Assembly: GCA_024229395.1 (NCBI GenBank)
Contig: JAAESM010000062.1
Span: forward strand, 1 to 64,000
Reading direction: 5' to 3'
Length of the DNA: 64,000 bases
From: Planctomycetota bacterium
Lineage (GTDB): Bacteria; Planctomycetota; UBA1135
The notes beneath the pieces are model-generated. The model was not told where the DNA came from. It worked only from the letters and a program-made list of their open reading frames with translations, and searched no databases. The position numbers and the translations under genes were made by a program. This document shows positions 52,252 to 61,022 of this stretch, in pieces (the stretch's first letter is position 1; the number at the start of each line of letters is the position of its first letter).

Positions 52252-53130
52252 ATGAAACTCGTCCTAGTTCCACTGCTCGCCCTTTCTTCGATCGCCGCCA
52301 TTTTCTCACCGGCACAAGAACCTTTTTTGCGGGAGATTCCCAAGACTCATTACACCGGTGATTTTGCGGTCGGCTGCCAAGCTTGGACTTTCAATCGCTT
52401 CACGGCTGCGGAGGCTGTGCAGATGACCGCAGCGGCAGGTGGTAAGGTCATCGAATTCTTCCCAGGTCAAAAGTTCTCCAAAGATTATGGTGACCTCAAG
52501 TTCGATCACAACCTCAGCGACAAGCATCGCAATGAAATGCGCAAGATTCTTGGCAACAACGGTGTGATCGCAATCAACTACGGCGTGGTCGGCGTGCCGA
52601 ATGATGAAGCCGAAGCGCGCAAGATCTTCGAGTTCGCCAAGGACATGGGCTTCCGTTCGATCACCACCGAATCGACTGGCTCGATCGACGTCATCGAGAA
52701 GCTGGTCAAGGAGACTGGCGTCGGCGTTGGTTTCCATAACCACCCACGGCGCCCTAAGGACCCGAACTACAAGGTCTGGGACCCGAACTACATCCTTGCG
52801 TTGGTCAAGGATCGCGATCCACGGATTGGCGCTTGTGCTGATACCGGCCACTGGACCCGCTCCGGCATCAAGCCAGTCGATGCCTTGAAGATTCTCGATG
52901 GTCGCGTGATCAGCCTGCACATGAAGGATCTCAGTTCCTTCGGTGAAGTCAGTGCCCATGACCAGGTGTTCGGCACCGGCCACTCCGACATCCCTGCGGT
53001 GTTGGATGAACTCAAGCGTCAGGGTTTTGCCGGCAACATCTCGATCGAGTACGAGTACAACTGGGATAACTCGATCACCGATGTGGCGCAGTGCGTCGGC
53101 TTCATTCGCGGTTACGGCGTCCAGCACTAA
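52252..53130 (+). CDS. Exported sugar-phosphate isomerase/epimerase-like TIM-barrel protein
   Basis: 292 residues with a signal peptide (MKLVLVPLLALSSIAAIF). An AP-endonuclease-2/xylose-isomerase-like barrel follows: VGCQAWTFNRFTAAEAV, VGFHNHPRRP, IGACADTGHWTRSGI, ISLHMKDLSSFGE, FGTGHSDIPAVLDELK and ISIEYEYNW. Metal ligands (Glu, His, Asp, His) appear kept. Many such exported proteins occur in Planctomycetota; substrates are mostly unknown. Confidence 0.85.
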   Translation: MKLVLVPLLALSSIAAIFSPAQEPFLREIPKTHYTGDFAVGCQAWTFNRFTAAEAVQMTAAAGGKVIEFFPGQKFSKDYGDLKFDHNLSDKHRNEMRKILGNNGVIAINYGVVGVPNDEAEARKIFEFAKDMGFRSITTESTGSIDVIEKLVKETGVGVGFHNHPRRPKDPNYKVWDPNYILALVKDRDPRIGACADTGHWTRSGIKPVDALKILDGRVISLHMKDLSSFGEVSAHDQVFGTGHSDIPAVLDELKRQGFAGNISIEYEYNWDNSITDVAQCVGFIRGYGVQH

Positions 53131-53142
53131 GTCGGAGTAGCT

Positions 53143-53424
53143 TTGCTGAACTTCATCGGCTACTTCCTAATGGCCTTCTCGGTGGCGATGGCCGTGGGGA
53201 ATTGGATCACCTTGATCAAGCGGCCACCTGGCGAGAAAATCGCCACGGTGATTTTCGTGATGGGTGGCGTGGCAGGATTCTTCGGCGCGCTTTTTCACAC
53301 CACTTTGGCGTGGCAATGGGGATTTGCTTTCCTGGCTTTCGATCCCGGATGCTTCCTGATGGTTGGCGGAATCCCGCTGCTGTTCCGCTGGATGGTGGAA
53401 CGCAAGCTGTTCAACAAGAGTTGA
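53143..53424 (+). CDS. Small hydrophobic membrane protein
   Basis: 93 residues from a TTG at 53143, 12 bases after the previous stop. Three membrane segments are visible (FIGYFLMAFSVAMAVGNWI, a VIFVMGGVAGFFGALFH segment, and CFLMVGGIPLLF). No family recognised. Probably part of the operon that begins at 52252. Confidence 0.6.
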   Translation: MLNFIGYFLMAFSVAMAVGNWITLIKRPPGEKIATVIFVMGGVAGFFGALFHTTLAWQWGFAFLAFDPGCFLMVGGIPLLFRWMVERKLFNKS

Positions 53425-53428
53425 AATC

Positions 53429-53911
53429 CTAGTCCTGGCCGTAGGACTCCGGCGCAAAGCCGAAAGCCAAGAAGTACGGCTTCTCGCCATTTTGGGGCGG
53501 ATGCTGCAACTCGACCAAGTCATCCCATAAGGTGTCGAGGCGCTCCCGCAACAACGCGCGGCTTTCTTCATTCAAGAACAGCGTCATGAAGCCGGTCAAA
53601 TATTTCCGCGTGGCATCCATTGGATCCTCTTCATCCAAAGCCGTATCGATGCGTCCCATGAGCCTGCGCAGTCCAGTCATGGCGATTTGCCGACGCACTG
53701 CTTGCCACTCCTCGTTGTCTTGCTGGTCGAGGAAAATGTCTTCGCTCTCAGTGATGTAGGTGACCGCACCGTTTTCCTTCTGCTTCTTGGTGACTAAGCC
53801 ACAATCCTCAAGAATCTTCAAGTGGTAGTAGAGGGCGTGACGCTCCAATCCCATATGTTCCTGCAGGGGCTTTGGGGCCACCGGAGCCAAAATCGTGACC
53901 AGATGCCACAC
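53429..53911 (-). CDS. ArsR-like winged-helix regulator, N-terminus probably truncated
   Basis: 160 residues from a GTG at 53911. The winged helix is visible as WHLVTILAPVAPKPLQEHMG, then ALYYHLKILEDCGLVTKK with a wing strand. A C-terminal helical region of about 100 residues follows. The frame is open only nine codons further, to a TGA, and those codons (SPVRQTV) look like the first helix of an ArsR domain. The usual N-terminal residues and any upstream promoter are missing. The plus-strand gene immediately beyond is also missing its front. A deletion or join at about 53.92 kb would explain both. Confidence 0.6.
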   Translation of the reverse strand: MWHLVTILAPVAPKPLQEHMGLERHALYYHLKILEDCGLVTKKQKENGAVTYITESEDIFLDQQDNEEWQAVRRQIAMTGLRRLMGRIDTALDEEDPMDATRKYLTGFMTLFLNEESRALLRERLDTLWDDLVELQHPPQNGEKPYFLAFGFAPESYGQD

Positions 53912-54485
53912 CGTCTGGCGGACGGGCGAGGCCGATCAATATCCTGGTTGTCATGATATGGATCCGCGCTTCGTGGATTGGCAGAACGGCGACCTGCACC
54001 TACTTGCGGATTCACCTTGCCTCAACAGCGGAGCGACCAACCTCCTGCCCCCCGGCCTGATGGATGACCTTGATGGCAACGCGCGCGTGATCGGAAGTCA
54101 GGTGGACCTTGTTTGTTACGAATCCAATTTGACGGTGCAGCCTTCGATGGTGGCCACTTCGATGATCACCGAGGTCGTCAGCAAAATCAGTGTGTTCAAT
54201 GCACAACCTGGTGAACCGGTCCACATGATCTATAGCTTTGCCGGCTTGGGCAGCGGTCCGGCTGTGCCGCAACTAGGTGGTCTGCAACTCGACATCTTGG
54301 CGCCGGTCACCTTGTTCCGCTCGGTCAATGCCAATGCTTCCGGTCACGCCGTGGCCAGTTTCACGGTGCCAGCGAATGCACCCTTGATCTCTGTCTATCT
54401 GCAAGCAGCAATGCGACGTGGTGCAGGCGGTTCCGCATCTGTGGCTACCAATACCGTCAGCCAGGCCATCTATCTGAAGCCGTGA
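53895..54485 (+). pseudogene. 5'-truncated beta-helix-type exported protein (C-terminal fragment)
   Basis: About 190 residues. Recognisable sequence begins near 53925 with DMDPRFVDWQNGDLHLLADS, SPCLNSGA, then DDLDGNARVIGSQVDLVCYE. This is the end of a right-handed beta-helix of the choice-of-anchor Q type. The C-terminal beta module shared with other exported proteins follows. Full-length relatives have a signal peptide and several hundred residues before this point; here only a GTG at 53895, inside the antisense of the regulator, opens the frame. Likely non-functional or an assembly-join artefact. Confidence 0.6.
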
Positions 54486-54536
54486 ATCAGGGCTTGCGAC
54501 CGTCACAAGGTCGCCGCGCCAATTTAGACTTGCAGC

Positions 54537-55961
54537 ATGAGTTTCTGTAGGTGGTGGACATGGATGATCGCTCTGTTGGCCTTGGGTTGCGCTGATTCGA
54601 AACCGCCGAGTGCGGCCTCGCAGCAATCCGCCGCCGCTATGGAGGCGGCAATGTCTCAAGAGCCGCAACTGCCGCAAGCGGAGCGGCCAAATGTGGTCAT
54701 CATCTTCACCGATGACCAAGGCTATGGCGATCTGTCTTGTTACGGGCATGCCTCCATCCGCACGCCGAACATCGATCGTTTGGCAGAGCAAGGTGCACGT
54801 CTGACTGATTTCTACGTGGCGGCTTCAGTGTGCACGCCATCCCGCGCAGCCTTGTTAACGGGCTGTTACCCCAAACGCGTCGGCATGCATGAGCGTGTCG
54901 TCTTGCCGCCTGATGACCATGGCTTGCACCCTAACGAGATCACACTGGCCGACCTATTGAAGGCACAAGGTTATGCAACAGGGATCTTCGGTAAGTGGCA
55001 TCTTGGGCACCGGCCCGGCCTGCTGCCGTTGGATCAGGGTTTCGACCATTGGTATGGCGTGCCCTATTCCAACGACATGGCGCAGTACCATCGCGAGCGG
55101 GATAGTAGTTATCGATTCCGTTTGCCCTTGATGGTCGACCACGAGATCGTGTCCTGGGAGCCGGATCAACGCTATCTCACCAAGCGCTACACCGAGGCCG
55201 CCGTCGACTTCATCGGAGCCAACAAGGAAAATCCATTCTTCGTCTATTTGCCGCATTCGATGCCGCATATACCACTTTACGCTTCGGCAAGATTCAAGGA
55301 TCAAAGTGCCCATGGCCTCTATGGCGACGTCATCGAGGAGATCGATTGGAGTGTCGGTCAAGTGATGGAGGCCTTAGAGGAACATGGTTTGACCGACAAT
55401 ACTTTGGTGATCTTCACGTCGGATAATGGACCTTGGCTACCGCAGGGCAAGAATGGTGGCACGGCCGGTCCATTACGAGGCGGCAAGGGCACCAATTGGG
55501 AAGGCGGCCAGCGCGTGCCATGCGTGATGCGTTATCCCACAGTGATCCCTGCGGGATCGGTGCTCGAAGAAATGACCAGCGCGTTGGATATCTTGCCTAC
55601 GGTTGCCGCACTGGTGGGTGTGGAGTTATCTGCTGAAATTCAAATCGATGGGCATGACGTCATGCCGTTGTGGATGGGGGAGTCACCGCAGGAGTTGCAG
55701 GGGCGCCCATTCCTTTACTACAGCAATCGCAACGCCAGTTTGGTGGGGATCCGCCGTGGGCCGTGGAAGCTTAGGATCGACGAGGGTGAACTCTACAACT
55801 TGCGCGAGGACATTGGCGAAACCACCGACTTGGCAAGTGAGCATGAAGTGCTGGTGCAGGAACTGAAAAAAATAGCACAGGTCATGGATGCGGAAATCAC
55901 CGCAAATGCACGGCCTGTGCTGAAGGTCGAGGAGCGCTTGTTCGATCCGCGCAGACCTTAG
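54537..55961 (+). CDS. Type I sulfatase lipoprotein
   Basis: 474 residues with a lipobox (LALGCAD, Cys18). Metal and nucleophile motifs: VVIIFTDDQGYGDLSCYG, then Cys99 in CTPSRAALLTG, the CxPxR formylglycine site. GKWHLG and FTSDNGPW with a following Lys/His context complete the active site. It would cleave sulfate esters, for example from algal polysaccharides, after Cys is converted by a formylglycine-generating enzyme not encoded here. A second sulfatase lies at 61.0 kb. Confidence 0.92.
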   Translation: MSFCRWWTWMIALLALGCADSKPPSAASQQSAAAMEAAMSQEPQLPQAERPNVVIIFTDDQGYGDLSCYGHASIRTPNIDRLAEQGARLTDFYVAASVCTPSRAALLTGCYPKRVGMHERVVLPPDDHGLHPNEITLADLLKAQGYATGIFGKWHLGHRPGLLPLDQGFDHWYGVPYSNDMAQYHRERDSSYRFRLPLMVDHEIVSWEPDQRYLTKRYTEAAVDFIGANKENPFFVYLPHSMPHIPLYASARFKDQSAHGLYGDVIEEIDWSVGQVMEALEEHGLTDNTLVIFTSDNGPWLPQGKNGGTAGPLRGGKGTNWEGGQRVPCVMRYPTVIPAGSVLEEMTSALDILPTVAALVGVELSAEIQIDGHDVMPLWMGESPQELQGRPFLYYSNRNASLVGIRRGPWKLRIDEGELYNLREDIGETTDLASEHEVLVQELKKIAQVMDAEITANARPVLKVEERLFDPRRP

Positions 55962-55971
55962 GAAACCGTTC

Positions 55972-56757
55972 CTAGCTCTCGAAGAGGCGACTGATGCCGC
56001 CGAGCAAGGAGCCTTCACCTTTTTGCGAACCGCCACCTTGTGGGGCTGCGGCAAGGACACGGCCGGCAAGGCGGGAGAACGGCAAGCTTTGCAGCCAAAC
56101 GGTGCCATGGCCACGCAAGGTGGCTAGGAAAATGCCTTCGCCGCCGAATAGCATCGACTTCAATCCACCGGAACGCTCGATGTCGTAATCCAGGCCAGGA
56201 GTGAAGGCGGCGATACACCCGGTATCAATGCGCAGAGATTCTCCATTCAGCTCCTTACGCACGATGGTTCCACCGGCATGAATGAAGGCAAGGCCGTCGC
56301 CACGCAGGCGCTGCAGGATGAAACCTTCACCACCGAACAAACCGGCGCCGAAGCGCTTATGGAAAGCGATGCCCACTTCGGTGCCATAGGCCGCAGCGAG
56401 GAAGGCATCTTTCTGACACAACAACTCGCCGCCCATGGCGTTCATATCGATCGGAATGATCTTGCCCGGGTAGGGTGCAGCGAAAGTCACATTGCTCTTC
56501 TGCTGAGCGAAGTTCGTGAAGTGCGTCATGAAGATCGATTCACCGGTCAGCACGCGTTTGCCGGCATCCATGACCTTGCCGAAGAAGCCGGTATCGGGCT
56601 TGGAACCATCGCCCATCCGAGCTTCGAAATCGATTCCATCTTCCATCCAGTTCATGGAACCTGCTTCGGCAATGACGACTTCGCCGGGATCCAGTTCGAT
56701 CTCGACGGTCTGCATATCATCACCATGGATGATGTAGTCAACTTCGTGGCATTTCAT
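55972..56757 (-). CDS. AIM24/TIGR00266-family protein
   Basis: 261 residues from the ATG at 56757; the frame continues upstream without a better start. The core is [21 protein letters not shown], then [39 protein letters not shown] and [17 protein letters not shown]. These match the duplicated beta-barrel AIM24 fold. The family is cytoplasmic and of unknown biochemical role. It is convergent with the sulfatase, 10 bases between stops. Confidence 0.82.
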   Translation of the reverse strand: MKCHEVDYIIHGDDMQTVEIELDPGEVVIAEAGSMNWMEDGIDFEARMGDGSKPDTGFFGKVMDAGKRVLTGESIFMTHFTNFAQQKSNVTFAAPYPGKIIPIDMNAMGGELLCQKDAFLAAAYGTEVGIAFHKRFGAGLFGGEGFILQRLRGDGLAFIHAGGTIVRKELNGESLRIDTGCIAAFTPGLDYDIERSGGLKSMLFGGEGIFLATLRGHGTVWLQSLPFSRLAGRVLAAAPQGGGSQKGEGSLLGGISRLFES

Positions 56758-56850
56758 GTTGTTGTTGTAGCATTCGGGTTGTGGTTGCACCACTGTTTGT
56801 CGGGCTGGGGGAGGCTGGAATCGCGGGCTGCGCTCCGCCGCAGCAGGAGC

Positions 56851-56880
56851 GTCAACGCGGGCCCGTCCAGCTCGGGCAGA
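56851..56880. repeat. 30-base dispersed repeat, copy 1
   Basis: Matches 58271-58300 at 27 of 30 positions. It contains GCCCG-7-CGGGC, able to form a small stem-loop. It lies about 94 bases upstream of the AIM24-like start. Confidence 0.65.
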
Positions 56881-56913
56881 GACCCGCGCAACGACCCACA
56901 AACAAACAACAAC

Positions 56914-58236
56914 CTACTCAACCACAGCCTCAAAAGGCACCTTCACGATGACGGTATCACCCTTGCCGTCGGCGTCGGTGATGCTCTGGATGGTCCATAG
57001 ATCCAAACCATTGTCACCATCACAAACGCTGCCGCTGTAATCGCCCCAGGAAGTGCCGGAGGTGGCGCCTTTGCCTTCGCCAAGTGAAACGATCTCGCGC
57101 AGTTGACCGGCTGGATCGCTGGCCATGCGGAATGCAAGGCGTGGGCTGATGAACATGTCACTGCCGGTCTCTTGGAAGCCGACCAACACATCGAGGTTCT
57201 TGTTCACAGCCAATGTTGTTTGGATGTAACTACGCTCGGGATGGCTGATCACACCAGTCTGGACAATCGCGCCATCGAGCTTGATCTGATGCCATTGCAC
57301 TGCAGCGCGGCCATCGATGTTGACGGTTTGCGAGAACCATAAGAAGCCACCTTGTTGGTAAAGGACTTTCGGGTTGCGGTCGCCAGAAGCAGTCTTCTGC
57401 TCCGTTCCTTTTTGTGGCGATTGCGGCGGCCAACCGACATTCTTCAGGCCATGCTCTGTGGAACCCACCAGCACAACCTGCGGGTTGCCATTCTTGTCGG
57501 CGGTGACTTTCTTGACCGTGAAATGAGTTTGGGAAAGAGCGAAGAAATACAGGTCCTCGCTGTCGTCCAAGGTGTGGACTGGGTGCCCAAGGCTGCCAGA
57601 AAAGTGATAGGCCGTTGCTGGCTTGCCGGTAATCACTTCATCCATGCGCAGCACGAAAGTACGTTCCTCACCACCAGGGAAGCTGTAACCGATCCACTTC
57701 TTGCTGTGGCCGATGCCGCCGCCGTCGACGCCACCCGGTGCAGGCACCGGATAAGTATTCCACGCACCGGTGGGATCGCTCGTTTCTGAAACCGAAATAT
57801 TCACCGGCTTCAACTTGGCTTCATCCCATGGATTCCATAGATCAAAACCAAACACCTTGCGATGCGGATCGAAGAACAACTTCGGATCAATACCGCCATT
57901 AAAACTGGCCTGCCCAACGCCCTGCACGAACGCACCCCTCTTGTCATAAATAATCAATCCATGATTCGTGCCATGCAGCACATAACCACCGCCGACGGCA
58001 ATCTGTGGATCAACCTGACGATTGCCATCCATCGATCCATCAAAAGCCAAATAACCGGCCACCTCGCGCGGATTGCCACCCTGCTTGCGTTCCTTCGCCT
58101 TACCTTCCTTATTGAAGGTCACATTGCGGATTGGCTTGATGACCTCGCTGCGCACGAAGGATTCCTGAGCGATTAGATCACTTCCAACGAAGGAGGCAGT
58201 CAAGAGCGTGAGCAGCATGATGGCGGGAGGTTTCAT
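56914..58236 (-). CDS. Secreted beta-rich protein of unknown function
   Basis: 440 residues from the ATG at 58236 (MKPPAIMLLTLLTASFV signal peptide). The frame runs on upstream to 59331 only because it is antisense to phosphofructokinase. Segments such as VDPQIAVGGGYVLHGTNHG, KLFFDPHRKVFGFDLWN, SWGDYSGSVCDGDNGLDLW recall beta-propeller or sialidase-like blades seen in secreted Planctomycete proteins. No catalytic motif recognised. Confidence 0.72.
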   Translation of the reverse strand: MKPPAIMLLTLLTASFVGSDLIAQESFVRSEVIKPIRNVTFNKEGKAKERKQGGNPREVAGYLAFDGSMDGNRQVDPQIAVGGGYVLHGTNHGLIIYDKRGAFVQGVGQASFNGGIDPKLFFDPHRKVFGFDLWNPWDEAKLKPVNISVSETSDPTGAWNTYPVPAPGGVDGGGIGHSKKWIGYSFPGGEERTFVLRMDEVITGKPATAYHFSGSLGHPVHTLDDSEDLYFFALSQTHFTVKKVTADKNGNPQVVLVGSTEHGLKNVGWPPQSPQKGTEQKTASGDRNPKVLYQQGGFLWFSQTVNIDGRAAVQWHQIKLDGAIVQTGVISHPERSYIQTTLAVNKNLDVLVGFQETGSDMFISPRLAFRMASDPAGQLREIVSLGEGKGATSGTSWGDYSGSVCDGDNGLDLWTIQSITDADGKGDTVIVKVPFEAVVE

Positions 58237-58270
58237 GAAGGAGAAAGCATAGCGGTGGCCTTGGTCTTGC

Positions 58271-58300
58271 GTGAACACGGGCCCGCCCAGCTCGGGCAGA
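58271..58300. repeat. 30-base dispersed repeat, copy 2
   Basis: Same orientation as copy 1 (56851-56880), 35 bases upstream of the secreted protein's start at 58236. Both copies precede minus-strand genes. Confidence 0.65.
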
Positions 58301-58413
58301 CAGCCACAGATGACGGAACAGGAAGGCCGGATCATCGGAAGCCCCCTTGACTCCGGCAGAAATCCACACAACCCCCGAATGAGAGCAACCTCGCTGCTAG
58401 AATCACCGCCACT

Positions 58414-59640
58414 ATGAGCGAAATCCTCAAAGGAGCAGCTGTGATCGGCCAATCTGGCGGTCCAACCGTCGTGATCAACCAATCCCTCGTCGGCTTCATC
58501 GAAGCCGCCGTCGAAGCCGACGCCATCACCAAGGTCTATGGCGCACGCCACGGCATCGCCGGCATGATGAAGGGCGACCTGGTAGACCTCGGCGCTGAAG
58601 ACAAGGTGACTCTGGATGCTATCGCCAATGTCCCGGCCGCAGCATTGGGTTCGGTGCGCATGAAGCCGGTCGCCGAGGATATTGCCGTGGCAATCGAGAC
58701 GTTCAAGAAGTTTGATATTCGTTACTTCTTCTACATCGGCGGCAACGATACGGCCGAAACCGCCAACATCATGGAGCAGCAGACCCGCGCGATGGGCTAC
58801 GAGATGCGCTGCTTCCATATCCCCAAGACCATCGACAATGACTTGAAGGTCACCGACCATTGCCCAGGTTATGGTTCGGCCGCGCGTTTCGTGGCGCATG
58901 CTTTCCAGGGCGACGACCGCGACAACCGCAGCTTGCCGGGAGTGAAAATCAATGTGGTCATGGGGCGGCATGCCGGTTGGTTGACCGCGGCTTCCGCACT
59001 CGGTCGTCGTAATGAAACCGATGGCCCTCACCTGATCTACCTGCCCGAGCGCGTCTTCGATCCGAAGGCGTTCGTGCAGCAAGTCGAAGAGGTCTACAAC
59101 CGTCTTGGTCGTTGCATCGTTGCGGTTTCCGAAGGCATCCACAACGAAGCCGGCGATCCATTCCTGCAGGTCTATGCAGAGATGGCCGGTAGCGCCATGG
59201 CTGGCATGAAGGACAGCCACGGCAACGTGCAGCTTAGTGGCACCGGTGCACTTGGTGATTCCCTCGCCAATCTGGTCAAGGAACACATGGGCGGGATTCG
59301 CGTGCGTGCCGATACCTTCGGTTATCTGCAACGCAGCTTCCCGGCCGATGCCTCGCCAATCGATCGCATCGAGGCACGTGAAGTGGGGCGCCGCGCGGTC
59401 GAAGCAGCCACGTCGGGGGAATTCACCTCCGGGTCGGTGGCGCTGAAGCGTGAAGAGGGCAGTGACTACCGATGCACCACCTTCATCACGCCGTTGGATA
59501 CGGTGGCCAAGTACACCAAAGACATGCCGGAGGACTTCCTAGGCAAGTCCGAGGGTATCACGCAGGCGTTCCTGGATTATGCGTTGCCACTGACTGGCGG
59601 CATCGAGCCAATGACCGACCTAGCGATGATTCAAGAATAG
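58414..59640 (+). CDS. 6-phosphofructokinase, probably pyrophosphate-dependent
   Basis: 408 residues. GQSGGPTVVINQSL opens the fold. IGGNDTAETAN replaces the GGDGS of ATP enzymes, and PKTIDNDL carries Lys where ATP-dependent enzymes have Gly. Both changes are typical of PPi-dependent or group-III-like PFKs. GRHAGWLTAASAL and LPERVF are further family blocks. It phosphorylates fructose 6-phosphate in glycolysis, reversibly if PPi is used. Confidence 0.85.
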   Translation: MSEILKGAAVIGQSGGPTVVINQSLVGFIEAAVEADAITKVYGARHGIAGMMKGDLVDLGAEDKVTLDAIANVPAAALGSVRMKPVAEDIAVAIETFKKFDIRYFFYIGGNDTAETANIMEQQTRAMGYEMRCFHIPKTIDNDLKVTDHCPGYGSAARFVAHAFQGDDRDNRSLPGVKINVVMGRHAGWLTAASALGRRNETDGPHLIYLPERVFDPKAFVQQVEEVYNRLGRCIVAVSEGIHNEAGDPFLQVYAEMAGSAMAGMKDSHGNVQLSGTGALGDSLANLVKEHMGGIRVRADTFGYLQRSFPADASPIDRIEAREVGRRAVEAATSGEFTSGSVALKREEGSDYRCTTFITPLDTVAKYTKDMPEDFLGKSEGITQAFLDYALPLTGGIEPMTDLAMIQE

Positions 59641-59769
59641 GAACCGTACTCGTGGCTTTTGGACAGCCGCTGACCTCCCTTCACGCAAACTCCTTATTGA
59701 CTCCACGTGAAACTCCTGGGGCGTGGCGAGAATCCGCTCACCTGCAAAAGCAGACCCGAAACTAAACAA

Positions 59770-60918
59770 ATGATCCTCACCCTTCTACTTCTTCAGGGCC
59801 CAACCCTCGCGCCGGCAGACCTCACAGGTCTCATCCCAGGCGACCCGGGCGAAAAGACCATCAACATCGGTGGTCGCTTCATGGAAGACTTCACTTTCAT
59901 CTCTGGTGGCGAAGACACCGCAACGGCACTCGGCACAACCTTCGACGATGGTGTCGAGACGCGTCGCGCACGTTTGCGCGTATTCGGCAACTTGGCTGAG
60001 AACGTGGCCTACAAGATGGAATACGATTGGGCAGGCGGCACTGGTTCGCTTAAAGATGCCTACTTGAAGTTCAACACTGAAAGCGTCGGCAACATCCTCA
60101 TCGGTCATCAGTATGAGCCGATGGGGCTAGAGCAACAGACTTCCAGTCGATTCCTCACATTCCTCGAGCGTTCTTCGCTGACCGACGCCTTCATGCCTGA
60201 GCGTAACGCCGGTATCAGTCTTTGGAACAGCAACGACACGGTCACGCTTTCGGCAGGTTGGTTCCGCGACACCGATAGCCAAGGCAAGTCTGGCGACGAG
60301 TCCACTGCCTTCACCGGTCGCGTGGTCTACCGTCCCTACATCGAGAACAAGGGTGAGCGGCTGCTGCACTTCGGCTTGTCAGCCTCGCAGCGCAACACCG
60401 AAGGTGGCGTGGATTACGATGCCCGCCCGGATAATCACCTCATCTCCAAATTCGTCGACACCGGTGCCATCACCGCCGACGATGCCATGTTGGTCGGTTT
60501 CGAGGCAGCCATCCAGGAAGGTCCTTTCCACGGCATGTTCGAATACGCCCAGGCCGACGTCAGCGCCACCACCGGCACCGATCCGAGCTTCTCAGGTTGG
60601 TCCATTCAAGGTGGCTACTTCTTCACCGGCGAGAGCCGTGGTTACAAGACTGGCCATGCCGTGTTCGACCGCGTCAAACCAAACCACAACGCCTTGGGTC
60701 AAGATGGCGGCATGGGTGCATGGGAAATCGCAGCACGCATCTCCAACCTCGATCTCACCGAGGTAGCTGCTGTAACCGATGAGCTGGATACGATGACCCT
60801 TGCCTTGAACTGGTACGTCAACCCCAACACCCGTTTCATGTTTGACGTGACCCAGGCAGATATGGATAGCTTGGATTCGACCACCATCATCGCGATGCGT
60901 GTCGCCTTCGACTTCTAG
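59770..60918 (+). CDS. OprP/OprO-like outer-membrane porin
   Basis: 382 residues from the ATG at 59770, which opens a short signal peptide; the longer frame from 59707 lacks one. The barrel shows RRARLRVFGNLAENVAYKME, DAYLKFNTESVGNILIGHQY, LERSSLTDAFMPERNAGISL, and ends AMRVAFDF with terminal Phe. This is the Porin_O_P pattern. These channels often take up phosphate or pyrophosphate, and the gene follows a PPi-type PFK, but specificity cannot be read. A terminator follows. Confidence 0.85.
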   Translation: MILTLLLLQGPTLAPADLTGLIPGDPGEKTINIGGRFMEDFTFISGGEDTATALGTTFDDGVETRRARLRVFGNLAENVAYKMEYDWAGGTGSLKDAYLKFNTESVGNILIGHQYEPMGLEQQTSSRFLTFLERSSLTDAFMPERNAGISLWNSNDTVTLSAGWFRDTDSQGKSGDESTAFTGRVVYRPYIENKGERLLHFGLSASQRNTEGGVDYDARPDNHLISKFVDTGAITADDAMLVGFEAAIQEGPFHGMFEYAQADVSATTGTDPSFSGWSIQGGYFFTGESRGYKTGHAVFDRVKPNHNALGQDGGMGAWEIAARISNLDLTEVAAVTDELDTMTLALNWYVNPNTRFMFDVTQADMDSLDSTTIIAMRVAFDF

Positions 60919-60951
60919 GCGATTCGAGGACCGGAACCAAACAGGACTTAG

Positions 60952-60984
60952 CTGGGGGAAGCGAAATGCCTTCCCCAGATTTTT
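60952..60984 (+). terminator. Rho-independent terminator after the porin
   Basis: CTGGGGGAAG (60952 on) pairs with CTTCCCCAG (60970-60978) with one bulged G, followed by ATTTTTC. Confidence 0.75.
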
Positions 60985-61022
60985 CGTGGCTTTGGGCCGG
61001 CATGTGTCCCTAGACTCCGAGA

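Noticed and set aside
58237-59331. A 365-residue N-terminal extension of the secreted protein at 56914-58236
   Set aside because: It is antisense to the well-supported phosphofructokinase gene, and a signal peptide starts at 58236.
59697-59720. TTGACT 67 bases before the porin start
   Set aside because: No -10 box occurs at 16-19 bases downstream.
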